The notes under the pieces: generated by a model | What the model was told of the DNA's origin: nothing | Seen by the model: only the letters and a program-made list of their open reading frames with translations | The model's database searches: none | Shown: positions 36,331-45,705 of the stretch, one piece after another | Numbering within the stretch: position 1 is the first letter of the stretch | How the letters are laid out: each line of letters opens with the position of its first letter | Position numbers and translations under genes: made by a program | NCBI RefSeq assembly: GCF_002794355.1 | Contig: NZ_PGOI01000008.1 | Coordinates: 248,001-312,000, forward strand | DNA length: 64,000 nt | Reading direction: 5' to 3' | From: Pseudorhodobacter sp. MZDSW-24AT | Lineage (GTDB): Bacteria; Pseudomonadota; Alphaproteobacteria; Rhodobacterales; Rhodobacteraceae

Positions 36331-37827
36331 TCAAGCGATGCGCGCCCTGCGCCGCCAGCACGCAGCGGCAAAAAGCAGCAAAACCGCCAGAACCGCCGGA
36401 CCCTCGCCCCAACGGGCATAGGGGGTGATGGCAAGCGCCCCCGGGATCTGCGCCACGTCCAACGCCCCCGCCTCGCCAAAAGGCAGCGCGTCCAGCACCC
36501 GCCCGCGCGCATCGATCACCGCCGTGACGCCCGTATTGGCCACCCGGATCAACGGCAAGCCCTGCTCGACCGCGCGCATCCGCGCCTGCTCGAAATGCTG
36601 GAACGGCCCGGTCAGCGTGCCAAACCACGCGTCATTGGTGATCTGAAGCATCCAGTCCGGCCGCTCTGGCGCGCCACGCGGGATCTGCGGGAACACCGCC
36701 TCATAGCAGATCAGCGGCAAGACCCGCCCCAGATCTGGCCCAAGGTCAAGCACCTGCGGCCCTGTCCCCGCCGAATAGCCATTGCCCACCTGCGCGGCAA
36801 AGGCCCCGATGCCGAACCAGTCCTGCAACAGATCGCCCATCGGCATGTATTCGCCAAAGGGCACCAGATGAAACTTGTCATAGGTCGCCACCAGCGCCCC
36901 GTCGCCTTCCAGCACCCGCAGCGAATTCCAGCCGCGGTCGCCTTCCACCCGCTGAATGCCAATCGCCACCTTGGCCCCGCCCGAAGCCGCGGTGATGATC
37001 GGCGCCACCTCGGGCGAATATTCCAGCAGATAGGGCACCGCCGTTTCGGGCCAGATCGTCAGATCCGCAGGCTGCCCCGCGCGGGTCAGATCCAGTTGCC
37101 GCTGAAACAGCACCCGCGCCTGATCCGGGTCCCACTTCAGATGTTGCTCGGCATTGGGTTGCACCAGCCGCAGGCTCGCCATGCGCGCTGCAGCCTCCGG
37201 CTGGCCCAACTGCCACAGGCCAAAGCCAAAGCCCGCCGCCAGCCCCGCCGCCGCCAGCGCGATGCCCCAGCCGCGCCAAATGAGCGGCGCAGCCGCCAAG
37301 GCCAGCGTCACCACGGTAAGCCCGGTCGCCCCCCACAGCGCCACGCTCTGCACCACCGGCACCCCGTGCCACATATGCCCCACCAGCGCCCAAGGGAATC
37401 CGGTCAGAACATAGCCGCGCAAGATCTCCATCCCGGCCAAGGTCGCCGCCAAGGCCACAGGGCGCATGGGAAAGCGCGCGGCCAAGGCCGCCGCGCCCCC
37501 CCAGAACAGGCCAAAGCCAAAGGCCATCAGAACCACCGCGAACGGGGCCATCCAGCCGTAAACCCAAGGATCAATGAAGAACGGCGACACGATCCAGGTC
37601 AATGAGGCGCCAAAATACCCCGCCCCCACCAGCAGACCGGCCCAGAAAGCCCCGCCTGCCGTCGCGGGCCGGGCCATCCGCGCCAAGGCCCAGACCAGCG
37701 CCGGAAACGCCAGATACCACGCCGAAAGTGGCGCCTGCCCCAAGGCAACCGCCACCCCCGCCACAACATTCAGCGTCGCCGCGCGCCAATCCGGCGCTGC
37801 GCGAAAGACCCGTCCGCGCCCGATCAA
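36331..37827 (-). CDS. lnt: Apolipoprotein N-acyltransferase
   Basis: A 498-aa inner-membrane enzyme that adds the third acyl chain to lipoproteins. About seven N-terminal transmembrane segments precede a nitrilase domain. Catalytic residues: Glu in TIWPETAVPY, Lys in ATYDKFHLVPFGEYMP, Cys in PLICYEAVFP. The start is TTG at 37827, overlapping the corC stop (TTGA), so it is translationally coupled to corC. Part of the phoH-ybeY-corC-lnt unit. Confidence 0.95.
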   Translation of the reverse strand: MIGRGRVFRAAPDWRAATLNVVAGVAVALGQAPLSAWYLAFPALVWALARMARPATAGGAFWAGLLVGAGYFGASLTWIVSPFFIDPWVYGWMAPFAVVLMAFGFGLFWGGAAALAARFPMRPVALAATLAGMEILRGYVLTGFPWALVGHMWHGVPVVQSVALWGATGLTVVTLALAAAPLIWRGWGIALAAAGLAAGFGFGLWQLGQPEAAARMASLRLVQPNAEQHLKWDPDQARVLFQRQLDLTRAGQPADLTIWPETAVPYLLEYSPEVAPIITAASGGAKVAIGIQRVEGDRGWNSLRVLEGDGALVATYDKFHLVPFGEYMPMGDLLQDWFGIGAFAAQVGNGYSAGTGPQVLDLGPDLGRVLPLICYEAVFPQIPRGAPERPDWMLQITNDAWFGTLTGPFQHFEQARMRAVEQGLPLIRVANTGVTAVIDARGRVLDALPFGEAGALDVAQIPGALAITPYARWGEGPAVLAVLLLFAAACWRRRARIA

Positions 37828-38774
37828 GACGCGGCCTTCTCCAGCATCAGCGGGGCCGGAGCGGGCAATTCGGCCACCGGATCGGGCAGACTGCCCGGCA
37901 GGCGCACCCGCAAGCGCTTGATCCGGCGCGGATCGGCGTCCACCACCTCGAACTCGGCCCCGGTTTCATGCGGCACGATCTCGCCGCGCACCGGCACCCG
38001 TCCGGTGCGCACAAAGATCAGGCCGCCCAGCGTGTCGATCTCTTCATCGTCCTCGCCATGCCGCAGCTTGAACCCGATCGCGGCCTCGAACTCTTCCAAG
38101 GGCGCTGTGGATTGCGCCAGAAAGACTCCCGGCTTTTCTTCCTTCCACAGCAGGCCTTCATCCTCGTCGTGCTCGTCCTCGATCTCCCCGATCACCGTCT
38201 CGATCAGATCCTCGATCGTCACCAGCCCGTCGACACCGCCATATTCGTCGATCACCAGCGCCATATGCACCCGCTCGCGCTGCATCTTTTGCAGCAACAC
38301 ACCGATGGGCATTGACGGCGGCGCGTAAAGCAAGGGCCGCAACAGCTTGCGCAGCGAAAACCGCCCCGAGCTGCCAAAGCCGTGCTGCAAGGCCAGATCC
38401 TTCAACAGCACAAGCCCTTGCGGATGGTCCAGCGTGCCCTTGTAGACCGGCAGGCGCGAAAAGCCCTGCTCGCGGAACACTTCCACCAATTCGTCACGGC
38501 CAATGTCGATGGGCACCGCGGCAATATCCACCTTCGGGATCGCCACATCATCCACCCGCAACCGTCGCAGGTTGCCCAAGCCCGGACTCGATCCGGGACT
38601 GCTGGCGGCAATGGGCACAGGCTCTTCCGACCTTCCCCCCGCCGGGCTGTCAGCCCCCGAAAACACCCCCATCAAACGTCCGAACAGACTTCTACTCGGA
38701 GGTTGATCTTCGTCAGTCTGCACATCAGACAGCGCGCCATGCGCTGCGATAGACCCGTCGTTGCTACTGCCCAT
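37824..38774 (-). CDS. corC: CBS-domain CorC/HlyC-type protein
   Basis: A 316-aa cytoplasmic protein with two CBS domains (about residues 75-190: FSRLPVYKGTLDHPQGLVLLKDL and VHMALVIDEYGGVDGLVTIEDLIE, both read in part) and a C-terminal CorC_HlyC FAD-like transporter-associated domain (about 225-295). No transmembrane DUF21 region, so it is the soluble CorC type. It lies between ybeY and lnt, the conserved order. The role in metal efflux or membrane repair is family inference. Confidence 0.9.
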   Translation of the reverse strand: MGSSNDGSIAAHGALSDVQTDEDQPPSRSLFGRLMGVFSGADSPAGGRSEEPVPIAASSPGSSPGLGNLRRLRVDDVAIPKVDIAAVPIDIGRDELVEVFREQGFSRLPVYKGTLDHPQGLVLLKDLALQHGFGSSGRFSLRKLLRPLLYAPPSMPIGVLLQKMQRERVHMALVIDEYGGVDGLVTIEDLIETVIGEIEDEHDEDEGLLWKEEKPGVFLAQSTAPLEEFEAAIGFKLRHGEDDEEIDTLGGLIFVRTGRVPVRGEIVPHETGAEFEVVDADPRRIKRLRVRLPGSLPDPVAELPAPAPLMLEKAAS

Positions 38775-38815
38775 CAGTCCTTTTCCCAAAAAACATCCCA
38801 AAAGCGGATGCCGCG

Positions 38816-39319
38816 TCAATATGGGTCATCAACCCCAAGGGTGGCAAGTATGGCCACCTCCCATTTTTCCATCACTGCGGCATCCGCATCCTCGATGTGA
38901 TCATAGCCCAGCAGATGTAACAGTCCATGAACAACCAGATGCGTCACATGGTCGGTCAGCGGCTTTCCCGCCGCCGCCGCTTCCCGCGCACAGGTGTCAT
39001 AGGAAATCGCAATATCGCCCAAAGACCACGGCGCCTCCGCTTCCCCCGTCAAAGGCCGCGCGGGCTCCGCCCCCGGCCCCGGCTCCGCAAGCTCTTCCGA
39101 AGGCCAGCTCAGCACATTGGTCGGCGCAGGCTTGCCGCGAAACTCGGCGTTCAGCACCGCAATCCGCGCGTCATCACAGCCCAGCACGCAGAGCGTGAAC
39201 CCCGCCCGCGGCAGATCCAGCGCCGCCAGCACCGCTTCGGCCGCGCGCAAGGACAAGGGCTCCAGCCCCGCGCCCTCCCAACGGGCATCCTCGATCACGC
39301 AATCCACAAGCGGTTCCAT
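38816..39319 (-). CDS. ybeY: Endoribonuclease YbeY (16S rRNA maturation)
   Basis: A 167-aa metalloprotein. The zinc motif HGLLHLLGYDH fits H-G-x-L-H-L-x-G-Y-D-H. SLGDIAISYDTCAREA and NVLSWPSEE are family segments; an acidic Gly/Pro-rich loop of about 20 residues sits between them. It acts in 16S rRNA 3' maturation and ribosome quality control. Next to phoH as in most proteobacteria. Confidence 0.94.
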   Translation of the reverse strand: MEPLVDCVIEDARWEGAGLEPLSLRAAEAVLAALDLPRAGFTLCVLGCDDARIAVLNAEFRGKPAPTNVLSWPSEELAEPGPGAEPARPLTGEAEAPWSLGDIAISYDTCAREAAAAGKPLTDHVTHLVVHGLLHLLGYDHIEDADAAVMEKWEVAILATLGVDDPY

Positions 39320-39374
39320 CGCTGCGCCCTAGCGCAAGACCGGCGGCCAGACAAGCCGAACAACGGCCAACCCT

Positions 39375-39424
39375 GTCATCTGTTCACAAATATCCTCGGG
39401 GGCCCGGGGGCAGACAGCCCCCGG
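39375..39424 (-). repeat. 3'-end element downstream of phoH (variant)
   Basis: A perfect hairpin CCGGGGGC, five-base loop, GCCCCCGG (39404-39424), then on the minus strand GAGGATATTTGTGAACAGATGA. This is the same hairpin-plus-ATATTTG layout as after ruvA and proS, with a diverged tail. It starts 22 bases past the phoH stop. Confidence 0.6.
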
Positions 39425-39445
39425 ACATCTCAACCCGCGCAAGCG

Positions 39446-40453
39446 TCAGGCCTGTGGCGTCTCATCCGCCTCATAGGCTTCGATGATCCGCGCCACCAAC
39501 GGGTGCCGCACCACATCTTTCGAGGTGAAATAATTGAACGTCACCCCCCGCACCCCTTTTAGAATGCGCTCCGCATCGGCCAAGCCCGAAGGCATGCCGC
39601 GCGGCAGGTCCACCTGCGTGCGGTCGCCCGTAATCACCATGCGGCTGCCTTGCCCCAGACGGGTCAGGAACATCTTCATCTGCATGGTGGTCGCGTTCTG
39701 CGCCTCGTCCAGCACCACAAAGGCGTTCGACAAGGTCCGCCCGCGCATGAAGGCCAAAGGCGCAATTTCGATGCGCTTTTCCTCCATCAGCTTCTGCACC
39801 TGCTTGGCGGGCAGGAAATCATTCAGCGCATCATAAAGCGGCTGCATGTAAGGATCGACCTTCTCCTTCATGTCGCCGGGCAGGAAGCCCAAACGCTCGC
39901 CCGCTTCCACCGCCGGACGGCTCAGGATGATCTTTTCCACCGCGCCCGACACCAGCATGGTCACACCCACCGCCACCGCCAGATAGGTCTTGCCCGTGCC
40001 CGCAGGTCCGATGCCAAAGCCCAGCTCATGGCTGAACAGATTGGCCACATAGGCCTTCTGCGCCTCGGTGCGCGGCTCCACCGGCTTCTTGCGGGTGCGG
40101 ATTTCCATGCCGGGGTTGAACAGCTCGATCTGCTCCCCTTCCGGGCTGATCGTCGCCTGCCCCAGCCGCATCGCGCCATCAATGTCGCCCGCGGCCACGG
40201 TGCGCCCGGACTCCAGCCGCGCATACAGACTGCGCAGCACCGCCGCCGCCTGATCACGCGCCCCCTTGTCCCCGATCACCGCAAGGCGATTGCCCCGCCG
40301 CAGGATATGCACGCCCATCTGATGCTCGACCTGTGCCAGATTGCGGTCAAATTCGCCGCACAGATCAATCAGCAAACGGTTGTCTGGAAATTCAAGAACA
40401 GTCTCGATGATGTCCTCGGGTTTGGTCGGGGGGGTCAGCGCGCTGATGCCCAA
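39446..40453 (-). CDS. phoH: PhoH-family ATPase
   Basis: A 335-aa PhoH protein (PhoL/YbeZ type). An N-terminal KH-like region is followed by the ATPase: Walker A FGIGPAGTGKTYLA and Walker B AFVVLDEAQNATTMQ, with SRMVITGDRTQVDLP after it. The start is TTG at 40453, supported by AAGGAG six bases upstream; no ATG fits. First gene of the phoH-ybeY-corC-lnt unit. Confidence 0.92.
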   Translation of the reverse strand: MGISALTPPTKPEDIIETVLEFPDNRLLIDLCGEFDRNLAQVEHQMGVHILRRGNRLAVIGDKGARDQAAAVLRSLYARLESGRTVAAGDIDGAMRLGQATISPEGEQIELFNPGMEIRTRKKPVEPRTEAQKAYVANLFSHELGFGIGPAGTGKTYLAVAVGVTMLVSGAVEKIILSRPAVEAGERLGFLPGDMKEKVDPYMQPLYDALNDFLPAKQVQKLMEEKRIEIAPLAFMRGRTLSNAFVVLDEAQNATTMQMKMFLTRLGQGSRMVITGDRTQVDLPRGMPSGLADAERILKGVRGVTFNYFTSKDVVRHPLVARIIEAYEADETPQA

Positions 40454-40654
40454 TGAGGTCTCCTTCGGCTAGGGCCTGTATGTATCGTGCGCCGCGTCAC
40501 AGGATCTGGCAAGCATCGATTTCGTGTCGGTCTCAGTTTATATCCAGCACCTGCACGCAAATGTGACACCTGCCCAAATGCCGGGCATAGCGTTCAACAG
40601 GCAAAAGGGGCCACGGTTCCCCGCAGCCCCCCGATTTTTTCCCCTCGGTGCCGC

Positions 40655-41038
40655 TCAGTTGCTGCGGCGCACCACCGTGCGGATGCCCGGCCCCGGCACA
40701 TAATCGCGCAGGCCTTCGCTTCCGGTCTGATAATTGCGGATCACGGTCCCCGGGGGATAGTGATCGTTGCAGATCGGCAGGCCCGTGCGCGGGTCAAAGC
40801 GCGGGCTGGAATAGCCTTCCACGCCATCATCCATGATCCAGTTCTGGCAGCCATCCGGATCATAGGCAATCGCCGCCTGCCCGTTGCGCAGCACCCCCGA
40901 GTCGCGCCCCTTGTCCAGCCCGGTCGCGATCACCGAATCCGGCCCGCGATAAGGCGTCAGGCCATCCCCCGCCACACAGCCGCCCAGTGTCATCACCGCC
41001 AAGGCCGCGCCAAGTTTGAATGTCATGTTCATGCTCAT
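40655..41038 (-). CDS. Small lipoprotein carrying the DGC..EGY..C module
   Basis: A 127-aa predicted lipoprotein: signal segment with lipobox TLGGC (Cys 21). Residues 62-90 form a module (D-G-C, W, D-x-G, E-G-Y, P-R, P, G, P, C) that is shared, gap-free, with residues 48-76 of the OmpA-like protein just upstream (15 of 29 positions identical). Start ATG at 41038 overlaps the stop of that gene by one base (TGATG), so the two are coupled. Outer-membrane location is inferred. Function unknown. Confidence 0.75.
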   Translation of the reverse strand: MSMNMTFKLGAALAVMTLGGCVAGDGLTPYRGPDSVIATGLDKGRDSGVLRNGQAAIAYDPDGCQNWIMDDGVEGYSSPRFDPRTGLPICNDHYPPGTVIRNYQTGSEGLRDYVPGPGIRTVVRRSN

Positions 41039-41607
41039 CACCACCGGTAGCAAACGACTTCGACGCGCCGATTCTTCTGCATCCCCGCCGCCGACGCATT
41101 CGAGGCCACAGGCTGACGCTCGCCAAAGCCGATCTCGCGCTCCACATGCGCGCCCACCGACCGCGCCACATTGGCCACGGCCGCCGCGCGCCGCTCGGAC
41201 AGGCGCATGTTGTATTCATCCGAAGCCCGGCTGTCGGTATGGCCATAGATGGCATAGCCAAAGGCCCCGGCAGAGCGGAAGAACTGCTGCAACCGCGCCC
41301 GCCCCTGCGCGCTCAGCTGCGCCGAATCCGTTGCGAAAAGCTGGTCGGTGTTCTCCACCAAACAGGTGTTGCGCTTCAGACAGACCGGCTTGCCATCCTT
41401 CGGGTTGCGGCGCGGCACCATATAGCCTTCCAATCCGCCATCCGCCCACCAGTGCATGCAGCCGTCATCATCGATCCACACACCCCATTCAATCTTTCCG
41501 GTGACCTGCGGAGCCCCCTGCGCCAAGGCGGCAGTCGCACCCGACATACCAACCGCGAGCGCCGCTCCCCCAAGGATCATCCGCAATGCTTTGGAAAACC
41601 GTTCCAC
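41038..41607 (-). CDS. OmpA-family peptidoglycan-associated protein with DGC..EGY..C module
   Basis: A 189-aa exported protein. Signal peptide to about residue 30 (ATAALAQ). Residues 48-76 hold the Cys-bounded module shared with the following lipoprotein. The C-terminal OmpA-like domain (about 88-187) has YGHTDSRASDEYNMRLSERR and a final KNRRVEVVCYRW, so it should bind peptidoglycan. The start is GTG at 41607 with a G-rich Shine-Dalgarno; an ATG at 41580 lacks one. First of a two-gene unit. Confidence 0.82.
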   Translation of the reverse strand: MERFSKALRMILGGAALAVGMSGATAALAQGAPQVTGKIEWGVWIDDDGCMHWWADGGLEGYMVPRRNPKDGKPVCLKRNTCLVENTDQLFATDSAQLSAQGRARLQQFFRSAGAFGYAIYGHTDSRASDEYNMRLSERRAAAVANVARSVGAHVEREIGFGERQPVASNASAAGMQKNRRVEVVCYRW

Positions 41608-41818
41608 AGCCGCAGCCCCCTTCCCTCATGTGACACTAAACGAGCAGAACAATACGCTCAGGATTGACGTCGAGGAAAAGTGAAGTAAAGCGAAATCTCA
41701 GCGATTCAGGGCATTTATCGCGCAACCCTTAGCAGCTCACAGCAAGAGGCGCGCTACATCTTGCGGCATTGTCTTGCGCCCGGCAACACTCCGGGCCCCA
41801 CCGGATCACTGCGCAGGA

Positions 41819-43129
41819 TTACGAAATTCTGACCGCCGACAGAGAGTTGGCCAGCGAAGCTGTCACACGCACGCGCGCAAGCTCGCCCACGCGCCCGGTC
41901 GCATCCGCCACATGCACCGCGTGCAGGTGGTCTGATTTGCCCACCATCTGGCCTGGCTGGCGTCCGGGCTTTTCATACAGCACCGTCACCTCGCGCCCCA
42001 CCATGGCCTCCTGCCCGGCCCGCTGCTGCTCCAAAATCAGCGCCTGCAAGCGTTGCAACCGCGAATCCGCCACCTCGGCAGGCACCGGAGTCTTTTCTGC
42101 CGCCGGGGTGCCCGGCCGCGCGGAGTATTTGAAGGAATAGGATTGCCCGAACCCGACCCGGCGCACCAGATCCAGCGTGTCGTCGAAATCCTCCTCCGTC
42201 TCACCGGGGAAGCCCACGATGAAATCCGACGAAAACAGAATGTCCGGCCGCGCCGCGCGAATGCGGTCGATCACCCGGAAATAATCGTCCCGCGTGTGCT
42301 TGCGGTTCATCGCCTTGAGGATGCGGTCAGATCCCGACTGCACTGGCAGGTGAAGATAAGGCATCAGCTGCGGCACATCGCCATGCGCGGCAATCAGATC
42401 GTCGTCCATATCGTTGGGATGGCTGGTGGTATAGCGGATGCGCTCCAGACCTTCGACCTCTGCCAAGGCCCGGATCAGCCGCCCCAGCGTCCAGTCGCCA
42501 TCCGCGCCCGCACCATGATAGCCGTTCACATTCTGCCCCAGCAGCGTCACCTCACGTACCCCACGCGCCACCAGATCCCGCGTCTCGCGCAAGATGCGCT
42601 CCACCGGGCGGCTGACCTCGGCGCCGCGCGTATAAGGCACCACGCAAAAGGCGCAGAACTTGTCGCAGCCTTCCTGCACCGTCAGAAACGCCGTCGGCCC
42701 CCGCAAGGCCTTGCGCTCGGGCAGATGGTCAAACTTGTCCTCGGCCGGGAAATCGGTGTCCACCTGTGGCCCCGTCGCCCGCGCCAGCGCGGGCAGCCGG
42801 TGATAGGCCTGCGGACCCACCACGATATCCACCAAGGGCATGCGCCGCTGGATCTCTGCCCCTTCGGCCTGCGCCACGCAGCCCGCCACCCCGATTTTCA
42901 GATCCGGTCGCGCATCCTTCAACGGGCGCAAGCGGCCCAGATCGGAAAACAGCTTCTCGCTGGCCTTCTCACGGATGTGGCAGGTGTTGAGCAACACCAT
43001 ATCCGCATCTTCCACCACATCGGTCAGCGTATAGCCCTCTGCGCCCATGGCTTCCGCCATGCGCTCGCTGTCATAGACATTCATCTGACAGCCATAGGTC
43101 TTGATGAACAGCTTCTTGGCCTCAGACAT
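41819..43129 (-). CDS. miaB: tRNA-2-methylthio-N6-dimethylallyladenosine synthase MiaB
   Basis: A 436-aa radical-SAM methylthiotransferase that adds ms2 to i6A37 in tRNA. UPF0004 domain Cys residues in [25 protein letters not shown] and [10 protein letters not shown]; the radical SAM cluster is [22 protein letters not shown] domain follows (about 375-435). ATG at 43129. The 211 bases downstream, up to the OmpA-like gene, hold only that gene's promoter region and a weak hairpin. Confidence 0.95.
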   Translation of the reverse strand: MSEAKKLFIKTYGCQMNVYDSERMAEAMGAEGYTLTDVVEDADMVLLNTCHIREKASEKLFSDLGRLRPLKDARPDLKIGVAGCVAQAEGAEIQRRMPLVDIVVGPQAYHRLPALARATGPQVDTDFPAEDKFDHLPERKALRGPTAFLTVQEGCDKFCAFCVVPYTRGAEVSRPVERILRETRDLVARGVREVTLLGQNVNGYHGAGADGDWTLGRLIRALAEVEGLERIRYTTSHPNDMDDDLIAAHGDVPQLMPYLHLPVQSGSDRILKAMNRKHTRDDYFRVIDRIRAARPDILFSSDFIVGFPGETEEDFDDTLDLVRRVGFGQSYSFKYSARPGTPAAEKTPVPAEVADSRLQRLQALILEQQRAGQEAMVGREVTVLYEKPGRQPGQMVGKSDHLHAVHVADATGRVGELARVRVTASLANSLSAVRIS

Positions 43130-43308
43130 GGCATACCCCGGCGTGGAACAGCGCGTGTTCTAGCGCGAACCGCCGCCGGGCGCAACGCAAGCCCGCGTGG
43201 CCCGCAAAACCCCACCCCTCCGGCGCAAAATGCGCAAGGCCCGTGGGCACGCTCTTGCAATGCGCCCCCCCATCGCCGACCCTGCGCCCCAACCACAGCG
43301 GAGGACCC

Positions 43309-44178
43309 ATGCGCCACGGCGGCCTGACCGAGTTTCTTGCCCGCGCCCCCGCCCTCATCGGCCCGGGCCCGGTCGCGGTGATCCTGGCGGAAGACGGGGT
43401 CGAGGTGGAAAGCACCCTGCGCCATCACCAGAACGCGGGCTTTCCCGTGGTGGTCCTGCTCGCGCCTTCGGAAATCGATCTTGACCCCCAGCTCGAAGCC
43501 AGCATCCACCGCATCCCTCACGATGTGCACGCCGAAGGCGCGCTCGTGACAGCCGTCAATCGGTTGATCGCGGCGGTGCCCGATGTCTGGCTGTTTTACG
43601 GCTACAATGCCGAATACCTGTTCCACCCTTTCTGCGAAACGCGCAACGTGCTGGAACTGCTCGCCTTTCACAGCGAAGAGCGGCGCTGCGCCATGCTCAC
43701 CTATGTGATCGACCTTTACGCCGGCGATCTGACACGTCACCCCAATGCCGTCTCGCTCGAAGACGCGCATCTCGACAAGTCGGGCTATTACGCGCTTGGC
43801 CGCCCCGATCCTGCCAACCACAATCACCCGCGCGAACGCCAACTCGATTTCTTCGGCGGTCTGCGCTGGCGGTTCGAAGAACACATCCCGCCGCAGCGCC
43901 GCAAGATCGACCGCATCAGCCTGTTCCGCACCAAACCCGGCCTCACCCTGCGCCCCGATTTCACGCTCTCGGATGAAGAGATGAACACCTATGCCTGCCC
44001 GTGGCACAACAACATCACCACGGTGCTCGCCTCTTTCCGCACCGCCAAGGCCCTGCGCACCAATCCCGGCTCGCGCTTCAGCATCCAAGATTTCCGCTGG
44101 CGCAACTCCACCGCCTTCACTTGGCACAGCCAGCAGCTGATGGATCTCGGCCTGATGGAACCCGGCCAATGGTTCTAA
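43309..44178 (+). CDS. Conserved protein, glycosyltransferase family 2-like (weak)
   Basis: A 289-aa soluble protein. The N-terminal part (VAVILAEDGVEVESTLRHHQNAGFPVVVLL) looks like the start of a GT2-type nucleotide-sugar domain, and QLDFFGGLRWRFEEHIPP with KIDRISLFRTKPG resembles the tail of PF13704-like proteins. No DxD is obvious. ATG at 43309 with GGAGGA upstream. I am unsure of the family; it stands alone between miaB and tRNA-Phe. Confidence 0.55.
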   Translation: MRHGGLTEFLARAPALIGPGPVAVILAEDGVEVESTLRHHQNAGFPVVVLLAPSEIDLDPQLEASIHRIPHDVHAEGALVTAVNRLIAAVPDVWLFYGYNAEYLFHPFCETRNVLELLAFHSEERRCAMLTYVIDLYAGDLTRHPNAVSLEDAHLDKSGYYALGRPDPANHNHPRERQLDFFGGLRWRFEEHIPPQRRKIDRISLFRTKPGLTLRPDFTLSDEEMNTYACPWHNNITTVLASFRTAKALRTNPGSRFSIQDFRWRNSTAFTWHSQQLMDLGLMEPGQWF

Positions 44179-44236
44179 CCCGCGGCGCACAGGCCAAAGG
44201 CGGCGCAACAACACATTTGATCTTGCAAAGAAAAAG

Positions 44237-44312
44237 TGGTGCCCGGAGACGGATTTGAACCGCCGACACGCGGATTTTCAATCCGCTGCTCTACCAACTG
44301 AGCTATCCGGGC
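44237..44312 (-). tRNA. tRNA-Phe (GAA)
   Basis: A 76-base gene on the minus strand. The acceptor stem GCCCGGA/TCCGGGC is perfect, the D arm is AGCTCAGTTGGTAGAGC, the anticodon loop ATTGAAAAT gives GAA, and the T arm GGCGGTTCAAATCCGTC is standard. The CCA end is encoded. A T-rich stretch after it may stop transcription. Confidence 0.97.
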
Positions 44313-44347
44313 ACCGGATCAAGCGGGTGTTCCGCTTGGGTTGGCGG

Positions 44348-44376
44348 GTGATACGTCAGGGCGGCGAGGCTGTCCA
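44348..44376 (-). promoter_or_regulatory. Candidate promoter of tRNA-Phe
   Basis: TGGACA, a 17-base spacer, TATCAC on the minus strand, about 35 bases before the mature tRNA 5' end. Near-consensus boxes. It lies downstream of the yacG stop, so the tRNA need not depend on read-through from the infA unit. Confidence 0.45.
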
Positions 44377-44479
44377 GAGGCTTTTTCGCCTTTTTCGCCA
44401 TTCCGGCACCGGAATGTTTTCCACGCCCTGCGTAAACCCTGAAAACACAGGCAAATCAGGCAGATGCCACTCCCCCGCC

Positions 44480-44659
44480 TTAGCCGCGCGGCAGCCGGTC
44501 TTCATCCTCCAGCCCGGGCCGCCCGTCTTCCTCGCCGTCCGGCGCGGGAATCGCATAGCTCTCGTTCAGCCACCGCCCCAAGTCCACGTCGGCGCAGCGG
44601 CGCGAGCAAAAAGGCCGATACTTCGGATCGGTGTCTTTCTTGCAGATCGGACAACTCAT
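44480..44659 (-). CDS. yacG: DNA gyrase inhibitor YacG (zinc-binding)
   Basis: A 59-aa zinc protein. [20 protein letters not shown] followed by RC gives the four Cys ligands in C-x2-C and C-x3-C spacing; DLGRWLNESYAIP is the family's second motif. An acidic tail (GEEDGRPGLEDEDR) follows. The start overlaps the RNase G/E stop by four bases (ATGA). Typical last gene of the infA-maf-rng-yacG group. Confidence 0.93.
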   Translation of the reverse strand: MSCPICKKDTDPKYRPFCSRRCADVDLGRWLNESYAIPAPDGEEDGRPGLEDEDRLPRG

Positions 44660-45705
44660 GCGAACAGCCCCCGCGCCACCTCGGCCAAAGGCAAGCGGTC
44701 GCGCTTGCGGGTCAGCTCATACAGGCCCAGCGTTGTCCACCCCGCCAGATTGGCCTCGCCATCGCCTTTGAACGCGGCCTTGATCACCTGATCCAGAATC
44801 GCCCGGTCTTTCTTGGACATCGGTGCGAAATCCACCACCACCTGCCCGCCCAAGCCCCGCAGCCGCAACTGGCGCGGCAGATCACGGGCGGCGGCAATGT
44901 TCACCTTCAGGCTCGCCGCCGGGCTGGTGTCGGGTCCGGTGTTCACATCCACCGCGACCAAGGCGCGGGTAGGCTCAATCATCATATGCCCGCCGCCCGG
45001 CAGATCGACCCGGGGCTGCAACAGCGCCGCCACCATCTCATCGACGCCATGTGCGGCAAAACCGCCGGGCTCCATCACCGCCTCATCCGGCGCGGGGTCC
45101 AGCCAGTCGCGGAACGCAATGTCATGCGCCCCCGCACCATCCACCAGCAGTTCTGCATCGCCCTTGAGGTCCGCCAGCACTGCCTCGGCCAGCCCGCGCA
45201 TCGCGGCAATATCCTCGGCAATCGCGTCGGGCTCTGCCCCGTCGCAGGCCGAACGCAGGATCAACCCCAGCGTCTCGGCCGCGCCCGCCATCCCTTCGGC
45301 GGCAATCGCGGCCAACTCCGCCCGCGCGTCTTCTTCGCGGATGCGGCGACTGATGTTCAGCCCCGGCGCATCCGGAGTGACAATGGCAAAGCGCGACTTG
45401 AACAGCAGCCGCGCCGTCACCGGCACCGCCTTGCCCGGCTCCGCTGGCCCCGAGACCTGCACCAGCAGCCGCTGACCGGGCGCTATGCCGCTGATCTGGC
45501 GCAAAAAGCCCGAGCCTTCCGGCAGTTTGACGAAAATCCCGCCCTGCCCTTTCACCGGCCGGTCGGCAATGGCGCGGTAAATCGCCCCCGGCAGCACCGC
45601 ATCGCCCTCCGGGTCCACCGACAGCTCCATCAGCTGCCCGTCCACCACCAGCGCCGAAACCTGCCGCGCGCCGATCTCGTCGACGATCACCACCCGACCC
45701 TTCAT
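44656..45705 (-). CDS. Ribonuclease E/G-family protein (short form)
   Basis: A 349-aa protein of the RNase G/E catalytic family. Landmarks: [15 protein letters not shown] (S1-like part), [17 protein letters not shown] with the metal-binding Asp, and [21 protein letters not shown]. It is shorter than E. coli RNase G (about 490 aa) and I do not see the Zn-link Cys pair, so part of the C-terminal small domain is missing. ATG at 45705. Overlaps maf and yacG by four bases each. Confidence 0.88.
   Translation of the reverse strand: MKGRVVIVDEIGARQVSALVVDGQLMELSVDPEGDAVLPGAIYRAIADRPVKGQGGIFVKLPEGSGFLRQISGIAPGQRLLVQVSGPAEPGKAVPVTARLLFKSRFAIVTPDAPGLNISRRIREEDARAELAAIAAEGMAGAAETLGLILRSACDGAEPDAIAEDIAAMRGLAEAVLADLKGDAELLVDGAGAHDIAFRDWLDPAPDEAVMEPGGFAAHGVDEMVAALLQPRVDLPGGGHMMIEPTRALVAVDVNTGPDTSPAASLKVNIAAARDLPRQLRLRGLGGQVVVDFAPMSKKDRAILDQVIKAAFKGDGEANLAGWTTLGLYELTRKRDRLPLAEVARGLFA

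Noticed and set aside
41770-41800. GCCCGG..CCGGGC hairpin near the miaB 3' end as a terminator
   Set aside because: Short 6-bp stem, no T run and no tail like the 3' elements.
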